Assembly (NCBI GenBank): GCA_000149265.1
Contig: CH003372.1
Coordinates: 84,663 to 148,662, forward strand
Source of the DNA: Ciona savignyi
Taxonomy: Eukaryota > Chordata > Ascidiacea > Phlebobranchia > Cionidae
Direction: 5' to 3'
DNA: 64,000 nucleotides
A program made the translations under genes and the position numbers. The notes under the pieces were generated by a model. The model was not told the origin of the DNA. It saw nothing but the letters and a program-made list of their open reading frames with translations, and searched no databases. This document shows, in pieces, positions 35,312-48,300 of this stretch (positions are counted from its first letter, which is position 1; each line of letters begins with the position of its first letter).

Positions 35312-35702
35312 GACTTTCGGTGGCAGGGTTTTAAGTGACAGTCGTTTTTGTATGGTCAGTTTGCATTAAAGAAATAGGGAGAATAATTGGTTGAACGTGC
35401 TTTTAAAAATGAAAATTCTTTAGGATACAAGTCTATCAATACTGTTTAATCGCAAGTTTTTAAACGTGGTCCAAATGTCTACTTTTAAGTTCGATTACAT
35501 ATAATAGGGTCAACTTTATTTTTTATTAAATTTAAAAAATAAATAAATAAAAACAAACTAACAAGGTCAACACGTAAACAAACGGCATTGTAACGTCATA
35601 AAAACAATTGTTTGTAATATTAACAATGTGTTGTAACAATCGGATCTTTGAGGATTTGAACATTGTGATGTGACAAAAAATATTGTAAGGACGGGAACAT
35701 CT
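35312..35702. other. 3' flank of the PRDM9-like gene
   Basis: AT-rich. On the minus strand AATAAAAAATAAAG near 35511-35526, about 180 nt after the stop codon, is a likely poly(A) signal. Confidence 0.5.
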
Positions 35703-36307
35703 TTAATGAACTTTATTTTTATGTTTTGCGAGTTCGCCTGGAGAAAGAAATCCTTTTCCGCAAATCGAGCACCGATGAGGGTATTCCTTTGTATGGACGC
35801 TTATGATGTGTCTCCGTAAACTCGTTGAACGCGCGAAATCGGCGCCACATTCTCTGCATTTGTAAGGCTTCTCTCCGGTATGGGTTCGCATGTGGATTTT
35901 AAGGATGCCTGCTTCGCCGAACTTGGCGCCACATTCTCGGCACACGAACGAAGCAATTTTATCGTGATGTATTTGGATATGCCTATTTAGGTTGGATATT
36001 ACGTTAAACCGCTTGTTGCATCTTTCACATTGATAAGGTCGCTCGTTCGTGTGGATTCGAGTGTGTTGTTTTAAAATGAATAACCGAGCAAATCGTTTGC
36101 TGCAAACGTCGCATTTGAAAGGCTTCTCACCAGTGTGAGTGCGTTTGTGGCGATTTAAATTACTAACGATATCACTAGAATATTCGCACCACTGGCACTT
36201 GTGTTTGTCGGTCGACAATCGAACCGGATGTTTGCTCTTCCGGTGTCGAAGCAACGCTTCTTCGTCCGCGAAAACTTTACCGCACTTGTCACATTCGAAA
36301 TATTCAT
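35703..36307 (-). CDS. PRDM9: PRDM9-like exon 10: seven C2H2 fingers
   Basis: One exon holds all fingers, starting FECDKCGKVFADEEALLRHR. A nine-residue gap follows finger 1, then six fingers joined by HTGEKP-like linkers, and the stop follows the last His. Helix residues at -1, 2, 3 and 6 are D/E/A/R, I/S/N/R, R/F/I/Q, V/S/N/R, E/G/I/I, R/T/S/R and S/G/E/K. Fingers differ throughout, unlike the near-identical repeats of mammalian PRDM9. Finger 1 may correspond to the isolated finger behind the SET domain in PRDM9. Confidence 0.95.
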
Positions 36308-39300
36308 CTATAAACAATAAGGTAAATGTGAACTTTAGTACAAATTGTTATATAACAAATACGTTTGTTACGTCACAACAAACGCAAATTAATTGATATC
36401 GACACGTCACAATCCCCAGTATGTCGATAGGATATTCATGTTTATCCCGTGGTTAGGCAAACGCAAGGGGGGTAACACACGGGCAATAGTAGGATCGCTC
36501 CTATCGTCCATTTACTGGAGCTATTGTAGTGTTTTGTGCATGAATAAGACGTTCTTTTAGTTTTAGAAGAATCTATTAATCCACTGGGTCAAGGCGAAGG
36601 CCGCTAACTGTCTTGACTTGCCCACGGCAACAACCGCCTTGCTATTAAGCCAAATTTTACCCCTTTATCGTGGATGTTTTTATAGGGTCGTTTTTGTCAT
36701 AGTATTTCAAGCGAAAGTCCGGCTACTAATAGGATAATTGGACGGAATCAAAGTGTAACCACATTTAGAGTACCATTTAACTTAATTAATGTTAATCTGC
36801 ATATTGAATGAAGCAAACACAATAATATTTTTAAAACATTGTCTAAGAACCAAATCTATGATAATCAGTATTTGGACACAACAATTTATTTTTATATAAA
36901 TTAATTATTTTTTACCTAAATAATATATATTTTACCTGAATGGGTATCTTTACAGTTTTGAATAAAATACTGTAGTTTAAAAAGTTAAGAATTTGTCCGG
37001 TAAAATACCAGAGAAGGGTCATGTTTACAAAATAAATTAAAGTTATTCACCCAAGAATGGTTTTCTTTCAGTTTTCAGTGGAATGGGCGACGCAATCGGG
37101 ACTTTATAATCGGTCGGTATCCCGAGGCTTTGTGCATACTGGTCACCATACCAAACTAATAATTCACTCCCACGTTTAACCGCCTTGTACAATTTATAGT
37201 ATATCTTGCCTTGGTACTGGTACGAGATCAGGTTCTGCTGCTCCTCAAAACTACATAAATAAGAATGGAATTTTTAATTTGAGGGTCATTCCATTATATT
37301 TTTAACAGCCCGTTCATCGAACCTCTCAGATTTTGCTAAGATTTTCAGACAATGTACCAACACCTAGAACATGCATGGGCAACCTTTTGTCACTGGGGGC
37401 CAAAATGTGCATTTGGAACTTGACTGAGGGTCGGAGCCGTAATTGTGATTTTAAGTGTAAGCTAGGTACATATCTTTTTGGGTTTGGATTGTATTGTCCG
37501 GCCCGTTTGTCTAACCGTTAAGTGCGCCGCCTTTCAATCGAAAGATTGTAGGTGCGAAACTGGTCGCTAGCTAGTTGGTTGTGTCCTTGGGCAAGGCACT
37601 TTACGGACATTGCCTGAACCCAGCGGATTATTGGGTTCTACCAAATTGTAGGAATGTGTGTCTATCATATACAACACACAGCAATAAAACCGGTAACCCG
37701 ACGATGGGCGCGAGGTGATAATGACAATTGCCCGTGTGTTAACCCCCTTGGTTTTCCCATTCACGGGATAAAGATGAATATCCTATCCCATTTATGTAAT
37801 GCTATTTTCCATACAATGTGTTTTCAATTTTGTTTGCACAGGGATATCCATAAAAAATGTATACCTATATTGATAGAGGCAGCATTTTCACCATATTTAT
37901 CTGTAATTTCTGTATTGACATATAATTGTAATAATGAAAATGAAAAATTTATTAAACCCAATAATTGTCAATCTTAATATGTCAGATATGCTATAAAACT
38001 AATAGTAATGTTTAATTAAATTACTTTCTAATGAGAAATCTGGGCTTGGTGCTTTTTTACCAACGTGTCAATTTTTGGTGCTATGCTGGAGGCGGCCACT
38101 CTTAGACTATTTTCAAGATGACAATCTGTCAGTCTTGATCTAGTTTTTGACTTAGTATGCTTCATTTTGGTGAACAGTTGCTCGCAGATATAAGTACTCC
38201 CAAATAGTGACATTTTCTTTCGGGCTAAATCTTTAATCTTTGGGAAGGATTCTTCAGGTAACCTTTTATAAAACTCAAGCAATGAATAATCTTTCATGTC
38301 CCGCTTTAAATCATCATTTCCTTGTAGTTCAATCAATTCCATTTGGAATTCTTCTGGAGCCTGTTCAACATTCACATCAAATGGTGATGAAAACATATGC
38401 AAACTACTCTCTTGTGATCTAAAATCTTGAAATCTATGACCAAATTCTTTATTCATGGATATGAGCTCATCAGCATAAGGAGCACATTTTGATTTGCCAC
38501 ATCCAGCCAATGTCGGGAAATGAAATGTGTTATCATTTCTAAGCTGTTTTTCTCACAGTTGAAGTTTGCTTTGATATGTTTTTACATGACTGTACAGTTG
38601 ATGAACAAACTGGCCCTGTCCTTGCAATTTGGTATTCAAGTCATTGAAATGCATTGTCAAGTCAACAAGAAAAGCAAGATCCCGAACCCAGTTATCATCA
38701 CTTAATTCCGGAATGATTTTGCCTTTCGTATCCATAAATGTAGCAATTTCATCTCTGAGATCATAAAACCGTTTTAACATTTTTCCTTTGCTCAACCATC
38801 GCACCTCACAGTAATAAATCAGATCTCCACATTCTGCCTCAACATCCTCCAGAAATTGTTGAAACTGGCGATGATTTAATGCTCGAGATTTGATGAAATT
38901 GATAGTAGAAACAACTTTTTTCATGACATGGTCACATTTTACTGATTTGGCGCACAAATTCTGTTGGTGAATTATGCAGTGAAATGCAGTAAAATCGTGC
39001 ATATCAACATTATTAGATGCCAATTCTTTTTTAATGAGGGAAGTTACACCGGCTTTACTACCAACCATTGCAGGTGCCCCATCCGTTGAAAAACCACTAA
39101 TGTTTTGAAGTTGGAGATTGAATTTTGTCATTAAGGCTTTCACTTCATTGAAAATATCATTCCTGTGGTGGTGTCTTTCATTGCTTGAAGGCCAAGCATT
39201 TCTTCCGTAATGTTAAATTCTTGGTCAATCCCACGAACAAAAACTGCAAGCTGGGCTGTACTAGTAATGTCTGTGCTTTCGTCAATAGCCAATGAATAAT

Positions 39301-42300
39301 ATACAAACTTTGAGGCTAGCTCTTTTAAAGTCGATTCTATGTTTGTGGCAAGTTCCTCAATATGCCTTGTTATTGTTCTTCGTGACAAACTAATATTATC
39401 AAAATCTTTCCTCTTTTCTGGGCACAAACATTCAGCTACCACTATCAAGCAGTCCTTCACAAATTCACCATCAGAATAATTTTTCGAATGTTTTGCAATT
39501 TTTTCACTCACAATGTAACTAGCACGAAGAAGGTTATCAGCATTATCACTTTTTTTTGTGAAAATTAATTGTTGTTGTTTCAAATTCTTTATCATATTTT
39601 GAACCTTTTCTTTCCTGCCTTCACCTTGAAAACTGTCATATTTAGCAGAATGTTTGGTAACGTAATGTCGCCTAACATTATATTCTTTCATAACAGAAAC
39701 TGACTCTGAACATAGCAAGCACACTGCCTTTTCATTTATTTGAGTGAAAAAATAATCAATTGTCCACTTTTCTTGAAAAATTCGAGATTCAGCATCTACT
39801 TTTCTTTTCTTATTAGTCGCCATTTTATAAAGTCAATGATTTTCGCACTTTAGTACCATATAAATCTAAAAACTATATAATTAGTATGACAAAGTATGTA
39901 CTGCTGTGAGCAGCACACTGGAGAATTCGCTCCAAATGGTTTAGAAAATTTCGTTGCGATCACACTATCGCAAGTAACAAGTTTACCTACTTCTTTTCGA
40001 AGTACCTTAACAACCGTTTGATTCTAGATTGGTAAGAATCAACAGTTCTTCGGTACCTGTTATGTAGGTTCACCGACATCACAACCTCGCTGCCTATCAA
40101 ACTAAAACCAGTAACTGAAGGGATGATTGTTGCGTCATAGGTCTGATTATGCCATTATTATAAAGCTGCCATTGCTTCGGCTATTTGAGCCGGACTAACG
40201 CCAAATTACTGATAAAAACCAAAGTGGCCTAAAAACACATAAATAAAGCGATTTTGAGAACGTAAGACACATTATATAAAATAAATAAATATTGATATAT
40301 TACACAGGCCTACAGCCCTAGAAAATTTATTGGCGGGCCGGATGAGAAGCCTTGGCGGGCCGGATTTGGCCCGCGGGCCGTAGGTTGCCCATGCATGACC
40401 TAGAAAAACTAGAGAGTGTCAATCACGTGTTTAACCACCACTATTTGTAAAACTAATGTTGCATGCCACATATTCATGATATAGGGTCCCTGACCACTAT
40501 TTGTATTTTATACACTGTGTATGTAGTTTTTGTTTCTGCAAGCATAAACGCATGGGTCCCATAGTTATCAAACCAAACTTCTTCTCCCTGTGTAGGTAAA
40601 AAAGAACAATCGTGACAGATTTGCAACTATTTCATCACAAATGTTTTAAATTAAAGCTTTTTTAAGCGCTGTATTGAAATGAAGCTAAATTCCTTAAACA
40701 ATTCGATTTAGTTTTTCATGGCTTAGGGGAATTCCCCATGGGCTTGGTAAATACGTTTCTGTTTTTTACATATGTGGGTCATGTTAACTATCAATTCTTA
40801 AAGTTTTAATCCGATTTGACGAATCCTTGTTGGGCGTTTTGCCTGGCCTTGTTGCCTCGGCCGTAAGTCGGACCCTAGAGGGGGCAAAAACCCTATTGTA
40901 TAGCATGGAACAGGAAAAAATCAAGAAAAACAACCTGCTGATGATGGTTTCTCCTCCACCTCCTTACCGAGGTTGGCCGACAAACCGGAGGCAAACCCAG
41001 ACAAAGCGAGCATTTAATGATCTGCGGCGTCACTCCAAACAACCTCTGCGGCACCCCAAGCTTCCTTTAGCGATAGCGTTGGGGTTTCCGCTGTCACTTC
41101 GGTGACATCTCCACTGCCGCATAAGCTCTCAAATCTAACGATGGAGCAAGCGGAGCTGTCTGACTTGTCGGACAGTGGTGAAGCAAACTCCATTCGGCGG
41201 ACACGAGAAGCCTGTGAGCCAGCACCTTCCAAGGCAGAGTACAGAAGAGAGAAAAATCGGCGGCAGAAGTCTCGGAAACGAGCCCGAAAAACCAATGATA
41301 ATCTCTGCAACTGTCCTGGCCCCAGCAACACCTCAAGGCCCACAGCTGCCCTCACTGGGGACGGCAAAGTGAGCGCCAGCGGGTCCGCTAAACAGAAAAG
41401 GCAGAGTAAAACTTCCTCTTCCACCACCCCTACTCCGGCCACAAAAAACCCCGTGGTCCATCTGCGTCGTGCACACGACCTACGTCATATGCAGATGCAG
41501 CAATCAGCAGCCTTAGACTTGTTGTTCTGCCCGCTAGCGGGTCAGAAAGTCTTGTCCAGGCTGATATCCACTACATCGCAAGTGCTATGGCAGACTCCAT
41601 GTTGGACGGCACACTTCCTCTTATAAAGGCCAAAGGGCTTGTGTTGCTAAAGACAGGCACCATGAAGGTCACCTGTATGGATGCAGTATCACTGGCGGCC
41701 TTCAGGAGGTTTATCCGTGGTTTACCACCAATGCCAGGTAAGAACATTGACTACACAGCAAATGGACCTGAAGATCGTCTTAACAAACGGGTCTATACTG
41801 TCTGGGTCGCTGACCCGAAGGTTCGAACAAACCTAGAACGGTTTATTCGTCTTTTCGGGTTCCAGAACTCCGAACTTCCGATTGAGAAGTTCCACGTCCG
41901 TGGGTACGTCGGCGAAGTGACGGAAGAAGGCACACACCTACGTGTAGGTGTGGAGATGTCTGCGATTGAAGATCTGCGCAAGATGGACTTCAGCCCTCAC
42001 TACATGGTGGGTCTTCCTACTTTAGTGGGAAACCGGTCCCTGGAAGCCACTCCCCACTCAGAGTCTCTTAAACACTAGTGTGTGATGGAGGCTCTGAAAA
42101 AGACTAGCAAGAACCTTGATCTTTGCCAGATCAACTTGCATCATTGTATAGCAGCCGCCCAACAATTAATGGGTCGGTTCCAAACAATGGGGCAAACACC
42201 ACTTGCCCTCATACAGGAACCATACTGTAAGCGAGGAAAAGTGGCCTTTGTTCCTCAGAATGCTTGCTGCTTTTCTGATCCTAATTCAAGCAAGCCACGT

Positions 42301-45300
42301 GCTTGCATCCTGTCTGCAAAGAATCCGGTGGCGTGGCCTCTACTCCAATTCATGGATAGAGACACATGAACAATTGCAATTGCAGACAACACTAACAGCA
42401 AAAACCCTGTTGTTTTCTGTTCTGTTTACATGGCTGGTGATGACCCCACGGAACCACCACCGCACAAGATGCAAGAACTTGTCACCCATTGTGAACAATC
42501 AAACCTTCGTCTGCTCATCGGGACAGATGCAAACGCTCACCATTACTACTGGGGAAGCACTGACTGCAATAGTCGGGGGCATGCCCTTATGGAGTATTTA
42601 ATGAGCACAAGGCTGTCAGTATGCAATACTGGCAACTCTCCGACCTTTGTCACCAGAAACAGAGCTGAGGTCTTGATCTCACTCTGTGCTCTGCCAATCT
42701 GCTTTCAAAGGTGTCTGACTGGAAGGTCAGCAAAGAAGCCTCTTTGTCCGACCACCAATTGATAACTTTCAGGGTGAACAACCTTTGTAAGACCACTCCA
42801 TCGCATCACAGGAATGTTCGCAAAACTGACTGGATGCTCTACTTGCAAGAACTTACTCTCCTGTGTGAGGCAATTCCAGCTGCACCTCCACAAACTGCTA
42901 AGGAGGTCGACATGCTGGCGAAAGCTGTCGAAACAGCCATTACCTTATCATATGAGAAATCGTGTCGCCTGATCAAATGAACATCAAATGACACTCCTAC
43001 CTGGTGGTGCGCAGAACTCACACTTCTGCGTCGCTGTGCAAGACGCTCCCACCGGAAAGCTCTTAAGCTTAAGACTCCTGCCGCATGGGATAAGTCCAAG
43101 GCAAGCACCCGAGCTTACAAAAATGCCATTCGCTCCAGAAAACGGGCGTCTTGGCGCAAACTGTGTAAAGAGGTGAACACCTTGCCAGCAATGGCACGGC
43201 TTCATCGAATCCTCAAGAAGCATTGCTCTCTTCAGATTGGATCTCTACAGAAATCAACTGGTGATTTCACCAGCACTCCATCTGAAACCTTACACGTTCT
43301 ACTGGATGCACACTTCCCAGAATACGTAAAGAATCAAGGATCATCTACTAACCACGTTACACAATGGTCCTCAATTCAAGCTAGCTAGTTAACAACATCA
43401 TAACAGCTGTAGCTAGTCAACAACATCATCCCCGCTTTAAGAATAAAGGCTGCTTATACATCATTTAAGCCTTTTAAAAGCCCAGGGCCTGATGGAATCT
43501 ATCCAATACTTATTCAAAAAGGATCGGAAATCCTGTGCCCCCTTCTTATCCAGATCTTTAAAGCATCTCTCCTGTTGCGTTTTATCCCAAAAGATGGCTG
43601 GTGGCGAGAGTGGTTTTCCACCCAAACCAGGGAAGGAAGACTACTCATTGGCAAAGGCCTATCGACCCCCGAGTCTCATGTCATTCGTGATAAAGGGCTT
43701 CAAGAGACTTATACTTTGGTATCTGCAGGAGGGACCTATTGGACAATCCCCCCTACACCCCAACCAATATGCATATAGAGTGGGATTTTCTACCGAAGAT
43801 GCCCTCTACAATATGATCATCAAACTGGAGAAGGCGGTCTTCCATAACCAATATGCACTCGGAGTAGTTCTGGATATTGAAGGAGCCTTCTCTAATGCCA
43901 CTTTTGATTCCATGATAGTTCCTTTGCGAAAGTATCATGTTAATGAAACAGTTATCCGGTGGATAAGTTATATGCTTAAACACCGAACAGCCACAGCAGA
44001 ACTGCATGGCTGTACCGAGAAAAAAACAGGTCAAAAAAGGTTGTCCACAAGGGGGAATCCTATCCCCCTTGTTATGGAACCTCCTGGTGGACACTCTACT
44101 ACGCCAATTCACTAGCCAAGAGGCTGCACTTGTGCAAGCATATGCTGATGACTTGAGCGTCATTATATCTGGCCCAGACCCATCAACGATTGGGACGATT
44201 GCCCAATCAACCCTTAATCATCTGGAGAAATGGGCAATAAACAACCACCTTCGCTTTGCCCCGGCAAAGACAGTGGTGGTAATGTTCACAAGAAGGAGAA
44301 AATAGTCTTTAAGTCCAATTTTTCTCCACAATATCCAGCTTAGCCTATCAAAGGTATCTTGGTGTCATCCTAGACAACAAGTTTCTTGGAAGAATCACCA
44401 TTCAAGTCGTATCAAGAAGGCAACTGCTGCTCTAGCACAATGCCGTAGAGCAGTTGGCCCTACATGGGGGCTACAGCCAAAAATAATGAATCAAGAATCA
44501 AGAATTATTTATTTGGTCAAGAATACGCACAACAGCAATATATTAGAACACGTAATTTGAATTTAAATAAATATTTATGACCAGGAGGCAACGAAACGAC
44601 CGTACGGTCAACCAGTCAATTGCCCCCTTTCTCTAAACCAGTCAATTGCCCCCCTTTTCCTTTGTCAATAGAGCAAGATATAACACAACAGTAGGTATTA
44701 AATGATAGAAATAGGTAAAGAAACTTAATAGTACTTAATTTTTAAAATACTTTGACAACTGTCAGTATTATTACTAAAATTACCACCTCTACTCTGTATA
44801 AGCATTCAAATTGCTTGTAAAGTTCACATGCAGATTCAGAATTAGCCTTGTACATTAGTTTACAAATTTCAAGCTTGTAAATATCCTTTATTTTTAACAA
44901 TTTTGTTTGGTAAAACAAAGGATTAGTGTGAGCCCTATAGTCACTCCAAGTTAAAATTCTTAATACTCTTTTATGCAGCTTTTGTAATGGGTCAAGTGAT
45001 TTTTGGGATGCACTACCCCAGCTAGTTATACAATACTGAAGGTGAGAATGAACCAGGCTATAATAAGTTGATTTAAGAATATCTGAAGAGACATATTTCC
45101 TTAGATTTATTAATGCCCAGCATGACTTAGATACCTTGGTGCATACTTCTCTAATATGACAACCCCAACTCAATCTATCATCAATACGAATCCCAAGGTA
45201 CTCTACTGATTTTTTTCTGTGAATATCATTTCCATTGATCGATAAATGGAACTTTACATTATCAGTCTTATTATTATTACTTATTATCAGATACTCAGTT

Positions 45301-48300
45301 TTAGAGTAATTTACAAATAATCTGTTCATACACATCCAATTATTAATCCTCATGAGTTCCTTGTTAACATTTTTTCTAAAGTGTTCATATCTATTGCAGA
45401 TAGCGACAGATTAGTATCATCCGCAAACAAAGTTACATCAAAAGCAGATGCTGATGGAAGATCATTAACGTAAACAAGAAACAAAAGAGGTCCAAGGGTA
45501 GAACCTTGTGGAACTCCACATGTAACTCCTCTACTGGTTGAATTTAACTGTATCAAAAAAAGCATATATCAAAAGCCTTGGCAAGATCAATAAATATAGA
45601 GCATACATTTTTACCCTCATCCAGTCTAGTTAAATAATTTTCAGTTATCGTTGATACAGCAAGAGCAGTAGAATAATTTTCACGAAAACCAAACTGACGA
45701 GAAGTTAAAACGTTGTGCTTTTCAAAAAAGTCATATAATTGTCTATGCAAGCACTTTTCAAAAATTTTTGAAAATGGTGACAATAATGAAATAGGCCTAT
45801 AAATACCACATTCCTGAGGGGAGTTAGATTTAAATATTGGAAATTCTTGAGCAGTTTTAAGGATAGATGGAAAGATACCTTGTGCAATACAGTTGTCGTA
45901 CTAAGATGGGACTAATAATTTGAGAAGACAATTTGATAAATTTGATAGGTATGTTATCACTCCCAGTAGATTTAAAAGGATTAAGTAAGCCTATCTGACT
46001 TCGTATCTCCTTCTCAGAAGTCTCTGCTAAGTATATGTTCAATTGACTTTTTGTGACTTGGTATTGTCGTGTTGGTGTTTTAGGGGGTGGTATTTTTTCA
46101 GACATTTTTATTCCGATATTGGAAAAAAATCAGCCTTAAATCTTCACAATTCTTTTTAATACTTTGGGCATATAGCTTATTTTTTTGCTTAATAGAAACG
46201 ACTAACCCTTTAGTCAACCAAGGCTTTTGATTAAGTTACTCCTCCCTTCGAGTTCTATTTCTATATGGGGCATGTTTGTCAAGCACATATTTAAATGTAT
46301 TACTAAACATCGAAAAATCTTTGTCTGGATTGAGACATGGAATGTCAGGATGATGTAAAGATTCTGACAGTTCAGATAAGAATAGCACTTCATCAAAATA
46401 TTTCATATCCCTAGTTTTAGTTTTGATTTTGTCACCAACTCCTATGTTAGTGTCAATATTTATTAAAATGGGTAGATGATCAGAAATATCACTGAGTAGA
46501 ATGCGGACATTAATATCATTGACCACATTGTTTGTGTAGCCATGGTCAAGTAAAGTTGCACATGTTGGTGTGATGCGTGTGGGTTTATTTATTAATGACG
46601 TACATCCTAAACCATGCAAGGCATCTACATAGTGTTGAATGTTAGCAGATTCATTGTATTTAAGAAGATCTATGTTGATATCACCACAGATGTAATAAAG
46701 AGAATTAAGATAAACGTAAGATGACGGAAAGTGGACTTATCTTGTGAAGACACCGGCCTTGCGGCAGCGCAAAATAACAATACACGCTATAAGCAGGTTG
46801 TTTTTATAACGCCGTGAGGTCGGATTGCATCGTTACATCGAGTAGGAAAAAAATGCCGATTTAATCGGTTAACCGATTTATTTTTGGATCTATAACCGTT
46901 AACCAGGCGCGCCGAACATACGAAAAGCCAGGGCATGCGAGGGTTGAGAGAAAATCAATTTCGCGCCCGGCGCACCAAAAAATTTTTTTAACATTAAATT
47001 GCCCTAGAATGCATCTCTTTGACATTTCAAACTAGGCTCTTAAAGTTAAAAAATTTCGAGCTGGTACCGATTCGGCATGATTAGTGAAAATTTTATTAAA
47101 TAATTTGGAGCCCTCGCGTTCGTCGCGCCGATTGCAATAAAATCTCCAGCTAAAAACAAAATAGATTAAGTAAATAAATTGTATAAACTTCTCTTGTTTT
47201 GCAATGTTGACTTTACACTTCAACTGACATTTACGGTAATGTATCTTTCATTGCCACAAAAAGCGATGCGATGATGCAAGTTGTTTTCCGAGCTCTCGCC
47301 TTAAAAAATGTTCGGACGTCTTCGCACGATCGACGCGCTTTCGGTAAGGAGAAACGCACTACGCGTATTAGTAATATGAGTTCCTTTAGACTCCTATTCA
47401 GAATATAAGATATTATAGTTGCCAGTGGTTGTTGTACGCCTCTTTATTAAGCTTGTGTAAATGTTTATAGCCCATCCAATCCTATAAAAAGGTATTATCG
47501 TCCGGTTTGCAGCCAAAGGAGTTAAAAAATAATTTAATCGTCCCGACGTAAACCATTCGACTTTCCTTACTTGCGTGTAATTGGTGAAAACAAATGTTAT
47601 ATTCCAAATGTGTATGTGTGCGTCTGGGAAATCAAATGATCTCGGCAATTAAGGACGTATCTAAAAAGTAGTTTAAAATCAATTTAGTTAGGGCAGGCAT
47701 AGATTCAACAGGGCATTACGTAGCGGGATCTAATTAATCATTCTGTAAAACTAAATCATGCAAACAACAATAAATCACATTGTTAATCCTAAAAATTTTA
47801 ATTGTGTAAAATGCGTAAAATAAGTTTTAACTTAATTTTAGATTTATATTTTTAATTGATAACAGACTGTTTATACTTTATACTAAAGAAACATTAGTTT
47901 ACTCTCTCTTATCATTGGCGTGCGCTTCGTGCGTTCGCACGAGTCATCAAAAAGATACACGCGTCTACTCATTTCGGCCAGGTTGGACCAAAGCCAAACA
48001 ATCCTCCTACTTACATGCTACACCGAAGATTGCTTAATAAACTAGAGAGTGCCAACCACGTGTTTAACCACCACCATTTGTAAAACACATGTTGTATGCC
48101 ATATATTCATGCTATACAGGGTCCCTAACCACATTTTGTATTTTATACACTGAGTATGTAGTTTGTTTCTGCAAGCATAAACGCATGGGTCCCATAGTTA
48201 ACAAACCAAACTTCTTCTCCATGTGTAGATAAAAAAAGAACAATCGTGTTAGATTTACGAACATTTCACCACAAATGTTTTAAATAAAAGCGTCCTTTTA

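Larger units (their letters stand above)
37370..40397 (-). mobile_element. hAT transposon, 3.0 kb, ACCTAGAA duplication
   Basis: Perfect 8-bp duplication ACCTAGAA (37362-37369, 40398-40405). Ends catgcatgggcaacc and ggttgcccatgcatg are perfect inverted repeats; sub-terminal gcgggccg blocks as in other hATs here. Encodes a transposase on the minus strand and carries a nested SINE. Confidence 0.93.

Noticed and set aside
42839-43108. Minus-strand open frames over the LINE ORF2
   Set aside because: Shadows of the plus-strand LINE coding sequence.
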